Source of the DNA: Actinacidiphila oryziradicis
GTDB lineage: Bacteria > Actinomycetota > Actinomycetes > Streptomycetales > Streptomycetaceae
DNA length: 64,000 bases
Reading direction: 5' to 3'
Assembly: GCF_005047355.1 (NCBI RefSeq)
Contig: NZ_SUMC01000004.1
Location: 124,001-188,000, forward strand
Both the position numbers and the translations under genes were made by a program. The notes under the pieces were generated by a model. The model was not told where the DNA came from. It made no database searches and was given only the letters and a program-made list of their open reading frames with translations. Shown here piece after piece: positions 35,126-46,512 of the stretch. Numbering within the stretch: the stretch's first letter is position 1; every line of letters begins with the position of its first letter.

Positions 35126-35878
35126 ATGGAAATCCGCCGCGCCGCATCCGCCCGCCCCCTGCACGCGCTCACCCGCCCCGACGGCACCCCGGTCCGGGTG
35201 CTCGTCGTGGACGATGAACCTGACCTCGCCGAGGTGCTCTGCGGCGTGCTTCGCTACGAGGGCTGGCTGGTGTGCGGTGCCACCGACGGCGCCTCCGCGA
35301 TCGCCGCCGCCCGCGACTTCCGGCCGGACGCGGTGCTCCTCGACGTCATGCTGCCGGACTTCGACGGACTCCAGGTGCTGCGCAAGCTCCGTGCCGAGCA
35401 GCCACACGTCTGTGTGCTCTTCCTCACCGCGCGCGACTCCGTCGAGGACCGCATCGCCGGAATCACGGCGGGTGGCGACGACTACGTCACCAAGCCGTTC
35501 AGCCTGGAGGAGGTCCTGGCCCGGCTTCGCGGGCTGCTCCGCCGGGCGGGCATGACCCGCGCGCTCACCGACGAGTCGCTGCTGGTCGTCGGCGGCCTGG
35601 TGATGGATGAGGAGGCCCGCGAGGTCACCCGCGACGGCGAAGCGGTGGAGCTGTCGCCGACCGAGTTCGAGCTGCTGCGGTTCCTGATGCGCAACCCCCG
35701 GCGGGTGCTCAGCAAGGCGCAGATCCTGGACCGGGTCTGGTCCTACGACTTCGGCGGCCAGGCCCATGTCGTGGAGCTCTACATCAGCTACCTGCGCAAG
35801 AAGATCGACGCCGGACGGACCCCGATGATCCACACGGTGCGCGGCGCGGGCTACGTACTGAAACAGGCGGCCCAGTGA
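35126..35878 (+). CDS. OmpR/PhoB-family response regulator
   Basis: 250 aa. The receiver domain spans about residues 30-145, with acidic pocket VLVVDDEPDLAEVL and phospho-acceptor Asp73 in AVLLDVMLPDFDG, plus FLTARDS and the Lys in YVTKPFSLEE. A winged-helix effector domain (about 160-247; VELSPTEFELLRFLMRNPRR, LSKAQILDRVWSYDFGGQAH) ends in the usual hairpin VRGAGYVL. A 25-residue extension precedes the receiver. ATG 35126 is used; longer frames upstream cross the repeat region. Overlaps its kinase gene by four bases. The divergent redox operon is the most likely target besides itself. Confidence 0.92.
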   Translation: MEIRRAASARPLHALTRPDGTPVRVLVVDDEPDLAEVLCGVLRYEGWLVCGATDGASAIAAARDFRPDAVLLDVMLPDFDGLQVLRKLRAEQPHVCVLFLTARDSVEDRIAGITAGGDDYVTKPFSLEEVLARLRGLLRRAGMTRALTDESLLVVGGLVMDEEAREVTRDGEAVELSPTEFELLRFLMRNPRRVLSKAQILDRVWSYDFGGQAHVVELYISYLRKKIDAGRTPMIHTVRGAGYVLKQAAQ

Positions 35879-37347
35879 AGCCCGGCAGGGCGACCATCGC
35901 GCGACTGCGCCCGTTCACCCTGCGCTCCCGGATCACGGTCGGCATCGTGGTGCTGCTCGCGGTCAGTTGCGCGGCGGTCGGCGTCGCCGCGTTGCTCACC
36001 CTGCGCAGCACCCTCGCAGAACGGCTCGACGAGCAGCTCGCCGACGGCGGCGGCCGCTTCCCGGCCAGCCTGGAACACCGCGCTCCCGTCAATTCCGGCC
36101 ACCACGAACCCGACGGCGATGAGCATCCCGACACCCGCAACCAGGCCCCCGGCACCTTCGGCGCCCGGCTGCTGGACGGCCGGGTCACCGACGGCGCCGT
36201 GGTCCGCTCCGGCACCGACACGAGCGTCACCCTGACCGGCGCCGACAAGGCCGTGCTCGCCGCCGTCCGCGTCGACGGGCGGTCCCACAACATCGAGCTG
36301 TCCAAGCTCGGCGACTACCGGGTCCGCGCGGTGGACGGCGCCGACGGGGACGTACTGATCACGGGCCTTCCGCTGAGCGGCGTCGAGGAGGCGGCGCACC
36401 GGCTCGAATGGGTCGAGGCCGCGGTCTTCGGCATCGCTCTGGCCGCCGCCGGCATCGCCGGGGCGTTCTGGGTCAGCTGGTCACTGCGGCCGCTGCGCCA
36501 GGTGGCCGCCACCGCGGTCTCCGTCACCCGGCTTCCCCTGGACAGCGGTGAGGTCGCACTCCCGGCGCACGCCCCCGACACCGACCCGCGCACCGAGATC
36601 GGCCAGGTCGGCACCGCGCTCAATCTGATGCTCGGCCATGTCGAGGACGCCCTGTCCAAGCGCCATACCAGCCAGGAGCGGCTGCGCCGCTTCGCCGCCG
36701 ACGCCAGCCATGAGCTCCGTACGCCGGTCGCGTCCATCCGCGGCCACACCGAGCTCGCGCTGCGCCATCCCGGGCCGGTGCCACCCGAGGTGGCCCGGGC
36801 TCTGGAGCGGGTGGCCGCCGAGTCAGCCCGCATGGGTGAGATGGTGGACGACCTCCTCCTGCTGGCCCGCCTCGACGCCGGGCGCCCGCTGGAGCGCGAG
36901 CCCGTGGACCTGACCCGGCTCGTCCTGGACGGCGTCGACGACGCCCGGGCGGTCGGCCGCGACCACCGCTGGCTGCTCGATCTGCCCGAGGAGCCGGTCA
37001 TCGTGCCCGGCGACGAGCACCGGCTGCGCCAGGTCGTCGGCAATCTGCTGGCCAACGCCCGGCTGCACACCCCGGCCGGGACCAGGGTGACCGTCCGGCT
37101 GGCGGACGGTCCCGGTTCAGTGGTCCTCACGGTCGGCGACGACGGCCCAGGGGTGCCGGAGGAGATCCGGGCGACGGTCTTCGAGCGATTCACCCGAGCC
37201 GACCGCCGCCGCCCCGGCCACCCGGGTGGCGGCGCGGGTCTTGGCCTTTCCATCGTGTCCGGCGTGGTCGCGGCGCACGGCGGCACGGTGCGCCTGGACA
37301 GCCGTCCCGGCGCCACGGAATTCACCGTGATCGTGCCGAGTGGGTGA
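35875..37347 (+). CDS. Membrane sensor histidine kinase
   Basis: 490 aa; partner of the upstream regulator (GTGA overlap). TM1 at about residues 20-43 and TM2 at about 182-202 enclose a 135-residue external sensor domain. HAMP follows (about 203-260), then HisKA with the phospho-acceptor His279 in ADASHELRTPVASIRGH, and a HATPase domain (NLLANARLHTPAG, DDGPGVPEE, GGGAGLGLSIVSGVVAAHGG). The sensor has a His/Asp/Glu-rich stretch, SGHHEPDGDEHPDTRN, near residues 74-89, which could bind metal ions. Signal unknown; redox state or metal availability would fit its neighbours. Confidence 0.92.
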   Translation: MKPGRATIARLRPFTLRSRITVGIVVLLAVSCAAVGVAALLTLRSTLAERLDEQLADGGGRFPASLEHRAPVNSGHHEPDGDEHPDTRNQAPGTFGARLLDGRVTDGAVVRSGTDTSVTLTGADKAVLAAVRVDGRSHNIELSKLGDYRVRAVDGADGDVLITGLPLSGVEEAAHRLEWVEAAVFGIALAAAGIAGAFWVSWSLRPLRQVAATAVSVTRLPLDSGEVALPAHAPDTDPRTEIGQVGTALNLMLGHVEDALSKRHTSQERLRRFAADASHELRTPVASIRGHTELALRHPGPVPPEVARALERVAAESARMGEMVDDLLLLARLDAGRPLEREPVDLTRLVLDGVDDARAVGRDHRWLLDLPEEPVIVPGDEHRLRQVVGNLLANARLHTPAGTRVTVRLADGPGSVVLTVGDDGPGVPEEIRATVFERFTRADRRRPGHPGGGAGLGLSIVSGVVAAHGGTVRLDSRPGATEFTVIVPSG

Positions 37348-37408
37348 CATGCCCTTACAAATGGCGGGCGGATACGGGTGCCGTGCGGGCGGCAGTGGGC
37401 CGACACGA

Positions 37409-37457
37409 TTGACGAACCATGCGGCGGAGTGCATACTTATGCCAATCAGCGTATGCA
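37409..37457 (+). promoter_or_regulatory. argG promoter with ARG-box-like palindromes
   Basis: TTGACG (37409-37414), 17 bp, then CATACT (37432-37437) form a promoter. The -10 is covered by GCATACTTATGC (37431-37442; arms GCATA/TATGC), and GTATGCA (37451-37457) pairs with TGCATAC (37430-37436). Paired TGCAT-type sites of this kind match ArgR binding sites, here placed to block the -10. Confidence 0.7.
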
Positions 37458-37473
37458 CCTGAAGGAGAGCCCC

Positions 37474-40201
<2,728 letters not shown>

Positions 40202-40210
40202 CCCCGCGGG

Positions 40211-40449
40211 CCGGCGGCCGGCGTTGTGCCCACTCTCCCCCATAGCCTTAAGGGCATGGGAGGTGCCCCCATCGCCCTGCGGCACGCCTGCCCACAACCA
40301 GGTGACAATTAATTTCAGCCCGCCGGGCGCCTGCGGACCGGGGCCCGGGGCGGAGCCCCGGCAACACCGCCAGCCGTCCGGCGTTCGAGGACTGGGGGTC
40401 CCCCTACGCCCTGCGGGCGTGGGGGCGGGTCTGGGGCGGAGCCCCCACG
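40211..40449 (+). repeat. Dispersed intergenic repeat, copy B
   Basis: Shares the ordered blocks of copy A (10353-10557), from GTTGTGCCCAC to TGGGGCGGAGCCCCCACGC, with an extra GC-rich insertion in the middle. It follows argH directly, so it may act at the transcript end. The remaining 40450-40832 has a short coding-like scrap (LKLPPELEADLSAAIGQISP, near 40529-40590), which loses its frame soon after; no gene is supported. Confidence 0.7.
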
Positions 40450-40832
40450 CTCGTACGGCCGAGCCCTCAGCCGGGCACCCGGAAAACCCAGGGCCACCCC
40501 GCCTACTGCCGGGCCCTCTAAGCTCATCGGAGACGCTGAAGCTGCCCCCCGAGCTGGAGGCGGACCTCTCGGCGGCCATCGGCCAGATTTCCCCCGGCCC
40601 GAACGGCCGGTCCTTATCGCCTATGACCCGCCCGGCACCATCAACTCCCCGGCCGCCCCAACCCCGGCATGACCGAGTGGGGCGGCCAGCACCCGCCGAG
40701 GCCTGTCGCCGGGTTCGGCGCCTGCCCGCAAGCTCATGGCGGTAGCGGGGCCCGGCCCAGGCCGGAAGCGTGTCGCAGGGTTCAACGGGTGAGTGGGTGG
40801 GTGGGAAAAACGGCGCCCGGCCCAGCGCAGCG

Positions 40833-41537
40833 TCAGGCGGCCTTGGCGTGTTCGGCGGTGGCGGCAGCGGCAGCCGACTTGGCCTTGGTGGCGTACACGT
40901 CGACGTACTCCTGCCCGGAGAGCCGCATGACCTCGCTCATGACCTCGTCGGTCACCGCGCGCAGCACGTAGCGGTCGCGGTCCATGCCCTCGTACCGCGA
41001 GAACTCCAGCGGCTTCCCGAAGCGCACCGTCACCTGGCTGATGCGCGGCCTGCCGCTGCCGCCCGGCTGCACCCGGTCGGTGCCGATCATCGCGCAGGGC
41101 ACGACGGGCGCGCTGGTCATCAGGGCCAGCCGGGCGACACCGGTGCGGCCCCGGTAGAGGCGGCCGTCGGGGGAGCGGGTGCCCTCGGGGTAGATGCCGA
41201 AGACCTTGCCCTCGTCCAGCACGCGGCGGCCGGTCATGAGCGCGGCGACGCCGCCCCGGCCGCCGTCGCGGTCGACGGGGATCATGCCGGCGGTGGTGAA
41301 GAATGCGGCCATCAGCCGCCCCTTGAGCCCGGGGGTGGTGACGTACTCGTCCTTGCCGATGAAGAAGACCTGCCGTTTGACGACCAGCGACAGGAACAGC
41401 GAGTCGAGGAAGGTGAGATGGTTCCCGGCCACGATCACCGGACCGCTCTCGGGGATGTTCTCCGCGCCCTCGACCTTTGGGCGGAACAGGACGCGCATGA
41501 GGAGCCCGAGGATCGCCTTGAGGATGATGCGGGACAA
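40833..41537 (-). CDS. 1-acylglycerol-3-phosphate acyltransferase (PlsC family)
   Basis: 234-aa lysophosphatidic acid acyltransferase-type enzyme, membrane-associated, for phospholipid synthesis. It has the acyltransferase motifs NHLTFLD (H-x4-D), VFGIYPEGTRS (substrate binding) and APVVPCAMIGTDRV. A hydrophobic N-terminal helix (IILKAILGLLMRVLF) fits membrane attachment. The start is a TTG at 41537 with GGAGG seven bases upstream; longer in-frame starts have no homology. The Ala/Lys-rich tail (about 25 residues) is not conserved in type. Several Streptomyces paralogues exist, so the exact substrate is uncertain. Confidence 0.9.
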   Translation of the reverse strand: MSRIILKAILGLLMRVLFRPKVEGAENIPESGPVIVAGNHLTFLDSLFLSLVVKRQVFFIGKDEYVTTPGLKGRLMAAFFTTAGMIPVDRDGGRGGVAALMTGRRVLDEGKVFGIYPEGTRSPDGRLYRGRTGVARLALMTSAPVVPCAMIGTDRVQPGGSGRPRISQVTVRFGKPLEFSRYEGMDRDRYVLRAVTDEVMSEVMRLSGQEYVDVYATKAKSAAAAATAEHAKAA

Positions 41538-41775
41538 CGGGCCCTCCGGTCGTGGTCGGCGAAACACCTGAACACCTGAAACACCTGGACACTGAGGACC
41601 ATACTTCCGCCGACCGGTCGAACGCACGCCGGGTTCACGCGATCGGTACGCAGTGTTGACCCGAGTTTCCGCCGCATTCCGGCCAACGACACCTGCCTGA
41701 AAGCCGTACTCGCCTACGATGCGCGGGTCGTTGACAGAGGCCCGACACCCGTTCGGCCGAACCCCGGGAGCGCGC

Positions 41776-42963
41776 ATGACGCATGACCAGCAAGGGACCC
41801 GGGAAGGGACCCCGAGGGGGACCCGGCAAGGGACGGCGACGGCCGTGGGACGCCGGGCGCTCCTTGGCACCGCGGCTGCGGCGGGCGGGGCGGTGCTGGG
41901 GCTGCCGGGCACGGCGAGAGCAGCATCACACGGGGACACGTACAAGCTGCCGGTGCCCGCGATCATCGGACACCGGGGCGCGAGCGGCTACCGCCCGGAG
42001 CACACCTTCGGCTCGTACCAGCTGGCGCTGGACCTCGGGGCGGACGTCATCGAGCAGGACCTGGTCCCCACCAAGGACGGCCACCTGGTCTGCCGTCATG
42101 AGCCCGAGATCGGCGGCACGACCGACGTCGCGAGCCACCCGGAGTTCGCGGACCGCAAGACCACCAAGACGATCGACGGCATAGTGGCCACCGGGTGGTT
42201 CACCGATGACTTCACCCTCGCCGAGCTCAAGACACTGCGTGCCGTGGAGCGCGTCCCGTCCATACGTCAGCGCAATACGCTCTATGACGGCCGCTGGGAG
42301 ATCCCGACCTTCGAGGAGGTCCTGAAGTGGGCCGACGAGCAGGGCCGCAAGCGCGGCAAGGCCGTCTGGCTGTACTCCGAGACCAAGCACCCGACCTACT
42401 TCCGGAAGGCCGGCCTCGGCCTGGAGGAGCCGCTCGCCAAGCTGCTGCGCCGCTATGGGCGGGACCGTGTGAACTCCCCGCAGTTCCTGGAGTCCTTCGA
42501 ACCGGGCAGCCTGCGCCGGTTCGGCGCGCTCGGTGTCGGCGCCCCCAAGATCTTCCTCCTCGACGTGGCCACCAGCCGTCCGTACGACTTCGTGGACTCC
42601 GGCGACCCGCGCACCGTCGCCGACCTGATCACGCCGGAGGGGCTGAAGTGGACCGCGGGCTTCGCCCAGGGCATCGGGCCGACACTGCTGCTGATCATCC
42701 CGCGCGACGCGGCGGGCAAGCTGGGTACGCCCACCAAGCTGGTGCGTGACGCCCACGCCGCCGGGCTGGTGCTGCACCCGTACACGATGCGGAACGAGAA
42801 CGTCTTCCTGCCCGCCGACTTCGTCAAGGGCACCGACGCGAACGCCTATGGTGACGCTTTCGGGGCGTTCAAGGTCTACTTCGAGCAGGGTATCGACGGG
42901 ATCTTCTCCGACAACGCCGACACCGCGCTCCTCGCCCGCGAGGACTTCGTCAACAGCAAGTGA
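41776..42963 (+). CDS. glpQ: Tat-exported glycerophosphodiester phosphodiesterase
   Basis: 395-aa secreted enzyme that cleaves glycerophosphodiesters to glycerol-3-phosphate and an alcohol. A Tat signal (VGRRALLGTAAAAGGAVLG) covers about residues 25-50. The GDPD domain begins with IIGHRGASGYRPEHT (catalytic His and Arg) and continues with ADVIEQDLVPTKDGHLVCRH and the metal-binding Glu/Asp; GIDGIFSDNADTAL is near the end. The size and insertion pattern (TKTIDGIVATGWFTDDFTLA) match periplasmic GlpQ-type enzymes. ATG 41776. Probably used for phosphate or glycerol scavenging. Confidence 0.92.
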   Translation: MTHDQQGTREGTPRGTRQGTATAVGRRALLGTAAAAGGAVLGLPGTARAASHGDTYKLPVPAIIGHRGASGYRPEHTFGSYQLALDLGADVIEQDLVPTKDGHLVCRHEPEIGGTTDVASHPEFADRKTTKTIDGIVATGWFTDDFTLAELKTLRAVERVPSIRQRNTLYDGRWEIPTFEEVLKWADEQGRKRGKAVWLYSETKHPTYFRKAGLGLEEPLAKLLRRYGRDRVNSPQFLESFEPGSLRRFGALGVGAPKIFLLDVATSRPYDFVDSGDPRTVADLITPEGLKWTAGFAQGIGPTLLLIIPRDAAGKLGTPTKLVRDAHAAGLVLHPYTMRNENVFLPADFVKGTDANAYGDAFGAFKVYFEQGIDGIFSDNADTALLAREDFVNSK

Positions 42964-43036
42964 TCCGGGTACCGCGCACGGGTGGTTACCCCGGCCGGTA
43001 GCAACCGCCTGGCGTGGCCCACACGTCCCGCCGGGC

Positions 43037-43558
43037 ATGCTGTACGACGACGAACTCACCCGGCTCCGCCCGTTATTGGCCGCAGAGGCCGCCGCGGAAG
43101 CCGTCCCCGGCGGTATCGAGGCCGCCGATCTCGAACAGGCCGTCTGGCTGCGGCTGCTCGAACTCCCCGGTAGTACGCCGCCGTCGGACACGGCGGCCTG
43201 GCTGCGCGCCGCGGTCCGGGCGGAGGCCCGCCGGGCCGCCCGGCGGGTCCGGCGGGAGGTGCGGTACCCACCGGGCCGCGATCCGGTGGCCGAACACGGG
43301 CGGACAGCGGAGGAAGCAGCGCTCGACGCCGAGCGGCTGCGGGCGGTTCGGGCCGCCGTGCGGCGGCTGCCCGGCCGGTGTCCACAACTGGTTATAGCGC
43401 TTATGTCCCATTCCGATCCCACATACCGGGAAATCTCCATGGAGTTGGGAATCTCACAGGGCAGTCTGGGGCCGATGCGCTCGCGTTGTCTGGGATGTCT
43501 GCGTTCGATGCTCGTGCCGGAGGTTGCATCGCACGTACGACGGGGTAAGGCACGGTAA
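43037..43558 (+). CDS. Sigma-70-family (ECF-like) RNA polymerase sigma factor
   Basis: 173 aa. It has a region 2-like segment (LEQAVWLRLLELPG, AAWLRAAVRAEARRAARRVRR) and region 4 (AVRRLPGRCPQLVIALMSHS, then YREISMELGISQGSLGPMRS, with SRCLGCLRSML), the standard helix-turn-helix for -35 recognition. The N-terminal part is short and poorly conserved compared with usual ECF factors. No anti-sigma gene is adjacent. ATG 43037 with no strong Shine-Dalgarno. Target genes unknown. Confidence 0.8.
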   Translation: MLYDDELTRLRPLLAAEAAAEAVPGGIEAADLEQAVWLRLLELPGSTPPSDTAAWLRAAVRAEARRAARRVRREVRYPPGRDPVAEHGRTAEEAALDAERLRAVRAAVRRLPGRCPQLVIALMSHSDPTYREISMELGISQGSLGPMRSRCLGCLRSMLVPEVASHVRRGKAR

Positions 43559-43763
43559 ACACTTGGCGGCAAAGCGCGCGTGGCGCGTTCGGAAACGGTT
43601 GCATGCGGGTATCGCACCCCATACTCCATCTCCGGGCGGTTGTGCGATCATCGGCGCCACGGAGGCGGCGCGGAGCTGCGTCGGCTCCAATTCAGGGCAC
43701 ACGTCCCGGGCGCAACCCTCACCCTCCCGCGCCCGGGCGGACTCGAAGGGGAGGCCTGCGCAC

Positions 43764-44264
43764 ATGGGCATGAGCGTGACCATCTCTACGGCGAAGTCGG
43801 ACGACGCCGAGAACATCCTCAAACTCCAATACCTCTGCTATCAGACCGAGGCCGAGCTGTACGGCGACTACAGCATCGAACCACTCACCCAGACCCTCGA
43901 AACGCTGCGTGCGGAGCTCGACGGGGGCACGGTACTGGTGGCCCGGCTCGGCGACGAGATCGTCGGCTCGGTACGCGGCGCCGTGGACGACGACGGCACC
44001 GCACGCATCGGCAAGCTGATCGTCCATCCACGCATGCAGCGGCACGGCCTCGGCGGCCGGCTGCTGCGGGCGCTGGAGGAGCGGCTGGCCGACGAGAGCG
44101 AAGCCAAGCGGTACCGGCTCGCGACCGGCCATCGCAGCGAGATCGGCCTGCGGCTGTACCGCAAGCTCGGCTACACCCAGATCGGCACCGCGGAGCACGT
44201 CAGCCGCCGACTGAGCATGGTCACGCTGGAGAAGTCGGCCTCGGTCTACGCGGCCAGCGCCTGA
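43764..44264 (+). CDS. GNAT-family N-acetyltransferase
   Basis: 166-aa acetyl-CoA-dependent transferase: STAKSDDAENILKLQYLCYQ at the N-terminus, then the acetyl-CoA pyrophosphate loop region IGKLIVHPRMQRHGLGGRLL (R/Q-x-x-G-x-G/A pattern in QRHGLGG), and ATGHRSEIGLRLYRKLGYTQ near the end. Complete domain. Substrate not predictable. ATG 43764 behind GGGGAGG; ATG 43770 is possible. Confidence 0.85.
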   Translation: MGMSVTISTAKSDDAENILKLQYLCYQTEAELYGDYSIEPLTQTLETLRAELDGGTVLVARLGDEIVGSVRGAVDDDGTARIGKLIVHPRMQRHGLGGRLLRALEERLADESEAKRYRLATGHRSEIGLRLYRKLGYTQIGTAEHVSRRLSMVTLEKSASVYAASA

Positions 44265-44394
44265 GTGACCCGCGTGCGACGCCCGGCCGGTGCTCCGGGC
44301 ACCGGCCGGACGGCTGCCGTCGTGGCGGGGAGTGTCGTTCCCGCCGCGACGGCGAGAAACCACCACGGCTCCGCCCGGCGGTCCGCCGCGCCTG

Positions 44395-44814
44395 CTACTG
44401 CTGCCGCCCCGACCGGCGCAGCCACAGCAGTCCGCTGATCGGGACCACCACGGGCAGGAAGAGATAGCCCATGCCGTAGTCCGACCACACGGTCTGGTCG
44501 GGGAATGCGGACGTGTCGACGATGGTCAGCGTCCCCACGAGGAGCACCCCGAGCAGCTCGGCCGAGCAGCTCACCAGGGCGACTTTGCGGGCCGCCTCGC
44601 CGCCGCGCCACAGCGCGACCGTGATCACCGCATAGACGATGCCGGCCACCAGGGACAGCACATACGCCAGCGGGGCCTCGCTGAACTGCATGATGATCTG
44701 CACGATCGACCGCGAGAGCGCGGCAACCGTGAACACCCCGTAGAGCGAGAGCAGCAGCCGCCCCGGCCCGCGGCCGATCCCGGTCTGTTGCACTGCCGGT
44801 GCGGTCTCAGGCAC
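44395..44814 (-). CDS. Four-helix integral membrane protein A
   Basis: 139 aa with four predicted membrane helices (LLLSLYGVFTVAALSRSIVQ, APLAYVLSLVAGIVYAVITV, VALVSCSAELLGVLLVGTLT, YGMGYLFLPVVVPISGLLWL). Unknown function; the pattern is common to a conserved Streptomyces membrane protein. It overlaps the end of the next upstream gene (44807-45175) by eight bases, so both are probably made together. Confidence 0.8.
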   Translation of the reverse strand: MPETAPAVQQTGIGRGPGRLLLSLYGVFTVAALSRSIVQIIMQFSEAPLAYVLSLVAGIVYAVITVALWRGGEAARKVALVSCSAELLGVLLVGTLTIVDTSAFPDQTVWSDYGMGYLFLPVVVPISGLLWLRRSGRQQ

Positions 44815-45175
44815 TTATGCCTCCCCAGATGTCGAACAGCCGTACTTCCAGTACGGCCAGGATCACCCCGCCGGCCGCGACGATCGCCGAACCCCAGCGG
44901 GTGCGCTCGGTCAGCGACATGAAGGCTGCCGCCGGAATCGTGCACGCGGCCCCGACCAGATACGCGACGAAGATCACTGTGCCGTCGTGGGGTTTCTCGC
45001 CCGCCGCCAGCTTCACCACGCCGATCACCGTCTGGACCAGGGCGAGCACGGTCACGACGGCCATGCCGATGAAGTGCCAGTCCTTGGTCGGCTGGTCGCG
45101 GAAGGTCGCGAAGCCGCACCACGCTGCGAGCAGCAGCGCGGCGACGGAGACCGTGATGGTGACTGCGTCGAGCAT
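44807..45175 (-). CDS. Four-helix integral membrane protein B
   Basis: 122 aa, four membrane helices (VTITVSVAALLLAAWCGFAT, IGMAVVTVLALVQTVIGVVK, GTVIFVAYLVGAACTIPAAA, SAIVAAGGVILAVLEVRLFD). It has the short motif DQPTKDWHFIGM between helices 1 and 2. Unknown function. Translationally coupled by overlap to the membrane protein gene at 44395-44814; the two may form a complex. ATG 45175. Confidence 0.8.
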   Translation of the reverse strand: MLDAVTITVSVAALLLAAWCGFATFRDQPTKDWHFIGMAVVTVLALVQTVIGVVKLAAGEKPHDGTVIFVAYLVGAACTIPAAAFMSLTERTRWGSAIVAAGGVILAVLEVRLFDIWGGISA

Positions 45176-45296
45176 GCCCCGACTCTATTACGGGTAAGGA
45201 TGCCCGCCGCGACCGGCCGGGCCGGCCGCCCTCTCTGTCACCGTGTCCCGCATCGCGTCCGGAATCCGGACAGTCTGACCGGATATTGGGACGTCA

Positions 45297-45680
45297 GTGA
45301 CGGAAGGTGCCGGCGCGGGCCGAGCCGGCGCGGCGCCGCGTGCCGCCCGCAGCCGTATCGGCATGGTCTTCCAGCACTTCAACCTGCTGTCCTCACGCAC
45401 CGTGCAGGGCAATGTCGAACTGCCGCTGGAAATCCTCGGCCTCTCCGGCAGGGGCCTCTACTCGCACAGGATCAAGTCCGCGGACCCGCGGACGCTCTCA
45501 AGAGCGGCGCTACCGTCGCCCTCGCCGACGACGCCGTCAACGAGGGCCACGGCCTGAAACTGCTCGCCGCCAACGGCCTGATCACCCTCAAGAACGGCGT
45601 CGGCGACGACGCCACACCGGCCGACATCGCCAAGAAAGAACTACCAGGGCTCGGTCCTGCCGGTCGTCCCCGGCAGCTAG
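45297..45680 (+). pseudogene. metN-metQ deletion relic (methionine ABC importer)
   Basis: Two pieces of a D/L-methionine ABC uptake locus are fused. Bases about 45340-45475 encode [20 protein letters not shown] and ELPLEILGL, the Q-loop region of the ATPase MetN. From about 45495 another frame encodes [34 protein letters not shown] and DATPADIAK, a middle part of the lipoprotein MetQ; a last frame (NYQGSVLPVVPGS) looks like its C-terminus before the stop at 45678-45680. The rest of metN, all of metI and most of metQ are gone. Nothing else is seen in 45176-45296. Confidence 0.75.
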
Positions 45681-45706
45681 TGCCTGTCCGGCCGGACAGG
45701 CACTAG
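45677..45706. terminator. 30-bp perfect palindrome serving two converging ends
   Basis: Bases 45677-45691 are exactly complementary to 45692-45706. It includes the last TAG of the met relic (45678-45680) and the TAG of the convergent methyltransferase (complement of 45703-45705), so it is likely a bidirectional terminator. Confidence 0.7.
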
Positions 45707-46488
45707 GACGGCTTCCGGGACTTCGTACGCCGCACCCAGTACACATCGGTCGTGTAAGGCATTTCGATGTCGCCGTGACCGCGCGTCGCGTCGTGCGCGC
45801 CGAGGACCGTACCGACCTCGGCGCGCACCCGTTCCTGCTCCGCCGCGCTCAGCACCGCGATATGGCTGGACGACATCATCCGCTCCACCACATCGGTGAC
45901 CGTCGTCGAATGCGGGTTCGGCCAGTGCCGCTCCTCGATCCGCGACCAGCCCGGCCGGGCCCGGAAGGCCTCGCGCCAGCCGCCGTCCAGCGGACTCGGC
46001 AGATCGCGCGGCGCCAGCCGGAACACGATGTCCTGGTAATCGCGCACCCACGGCACCGAGGTGTCGTACGTATTCCACACGAGCGCCAGCGCGCCGCCCG
46101 GCCGTAGCAGCCGCTCGACCTCCGCCAGCGCCTCCGCCTCCTGGAACCAGTGCCAGGACTGCGCCGCCACCACCGCGTCCGCACAGCCGTCCGGCAGTCC
46201 GGTCGCCTCCGCGGTGCCGGCCGTCACCGAGATCCCCGGCAGCAGCTCGGCCAGCCGCTCGCGCATCTCCACCACCGGCTCCACGGCGGTCACCTCGGCT
46301 CCGGTCAGCGCCAGCAACCGGGTGAACTTGCCCGTGCCCGCGCCGAGGTCCACCACGGTGCGCCCGGCCTGCAACGGCAGCGCGTCGGCGAGCTCGGCGA
46401 GCGCCGCCATGGGGTACGAGGGGCGGGAGCGCTCGTACACGCCCGCGGCCTTCTGGTATCCGACTCCTGCTGCGTGGTGCACCGTCAC
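45703..46488 (-). CDS. Class I SAM-dependent methyltransferase
   Basis: 261 aa. SAM-binding motif TVVDLGAGTGKFTRLLALTG (residues about 44-63), acidic motif II AEVTAVEPVVEMRERL, motif III DGCADAVVAAQSWHWF and motif IV EVERLLRPGGALALVWNTYD. It resembles Methyltransf_11 family enzymes of the yeast Crg1/trans-aconitate type in layout. Small-molecule substrate unknown. Start GTG 46488. Convergent with the met relic, sharing a palindromic terminator. Confidence 0.85.
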   Translation of the reverse strand: MTVHHAAGVGYQKAAGVYERSRPSYPMAALAELADALPLQAGRTVVDLGAGTGKFTRLLALTGAEVTAVEPVVEMRERLAELLPGISVTAGTAEATGLPDGCADAVVAAQSWHWFQEAEALAEVERLLRPGGALALVWNTYDTSVPWVRDYQDIVFRLAPRDLPSPLDGGWREAFRARPGWSRIEERHWPNPHSTTVTDVVERMMSSSHIAVLSAAEQERVRAEVGTVLGAHDATRGHGDIEMPYTTDVYWVRRTKSRKPS

Positions 46489-46512
46489 GCGGGCTGACGG
46501 TAGCAGGAGAGT

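Noticed and set aside
40529..40680. Coding-like scrap after argH (LKLPPELEADLSAAIGQISP)
   Set aside because: No start site or stable frame; the continuation is in another frame. Possibly a relic, but too short to call.
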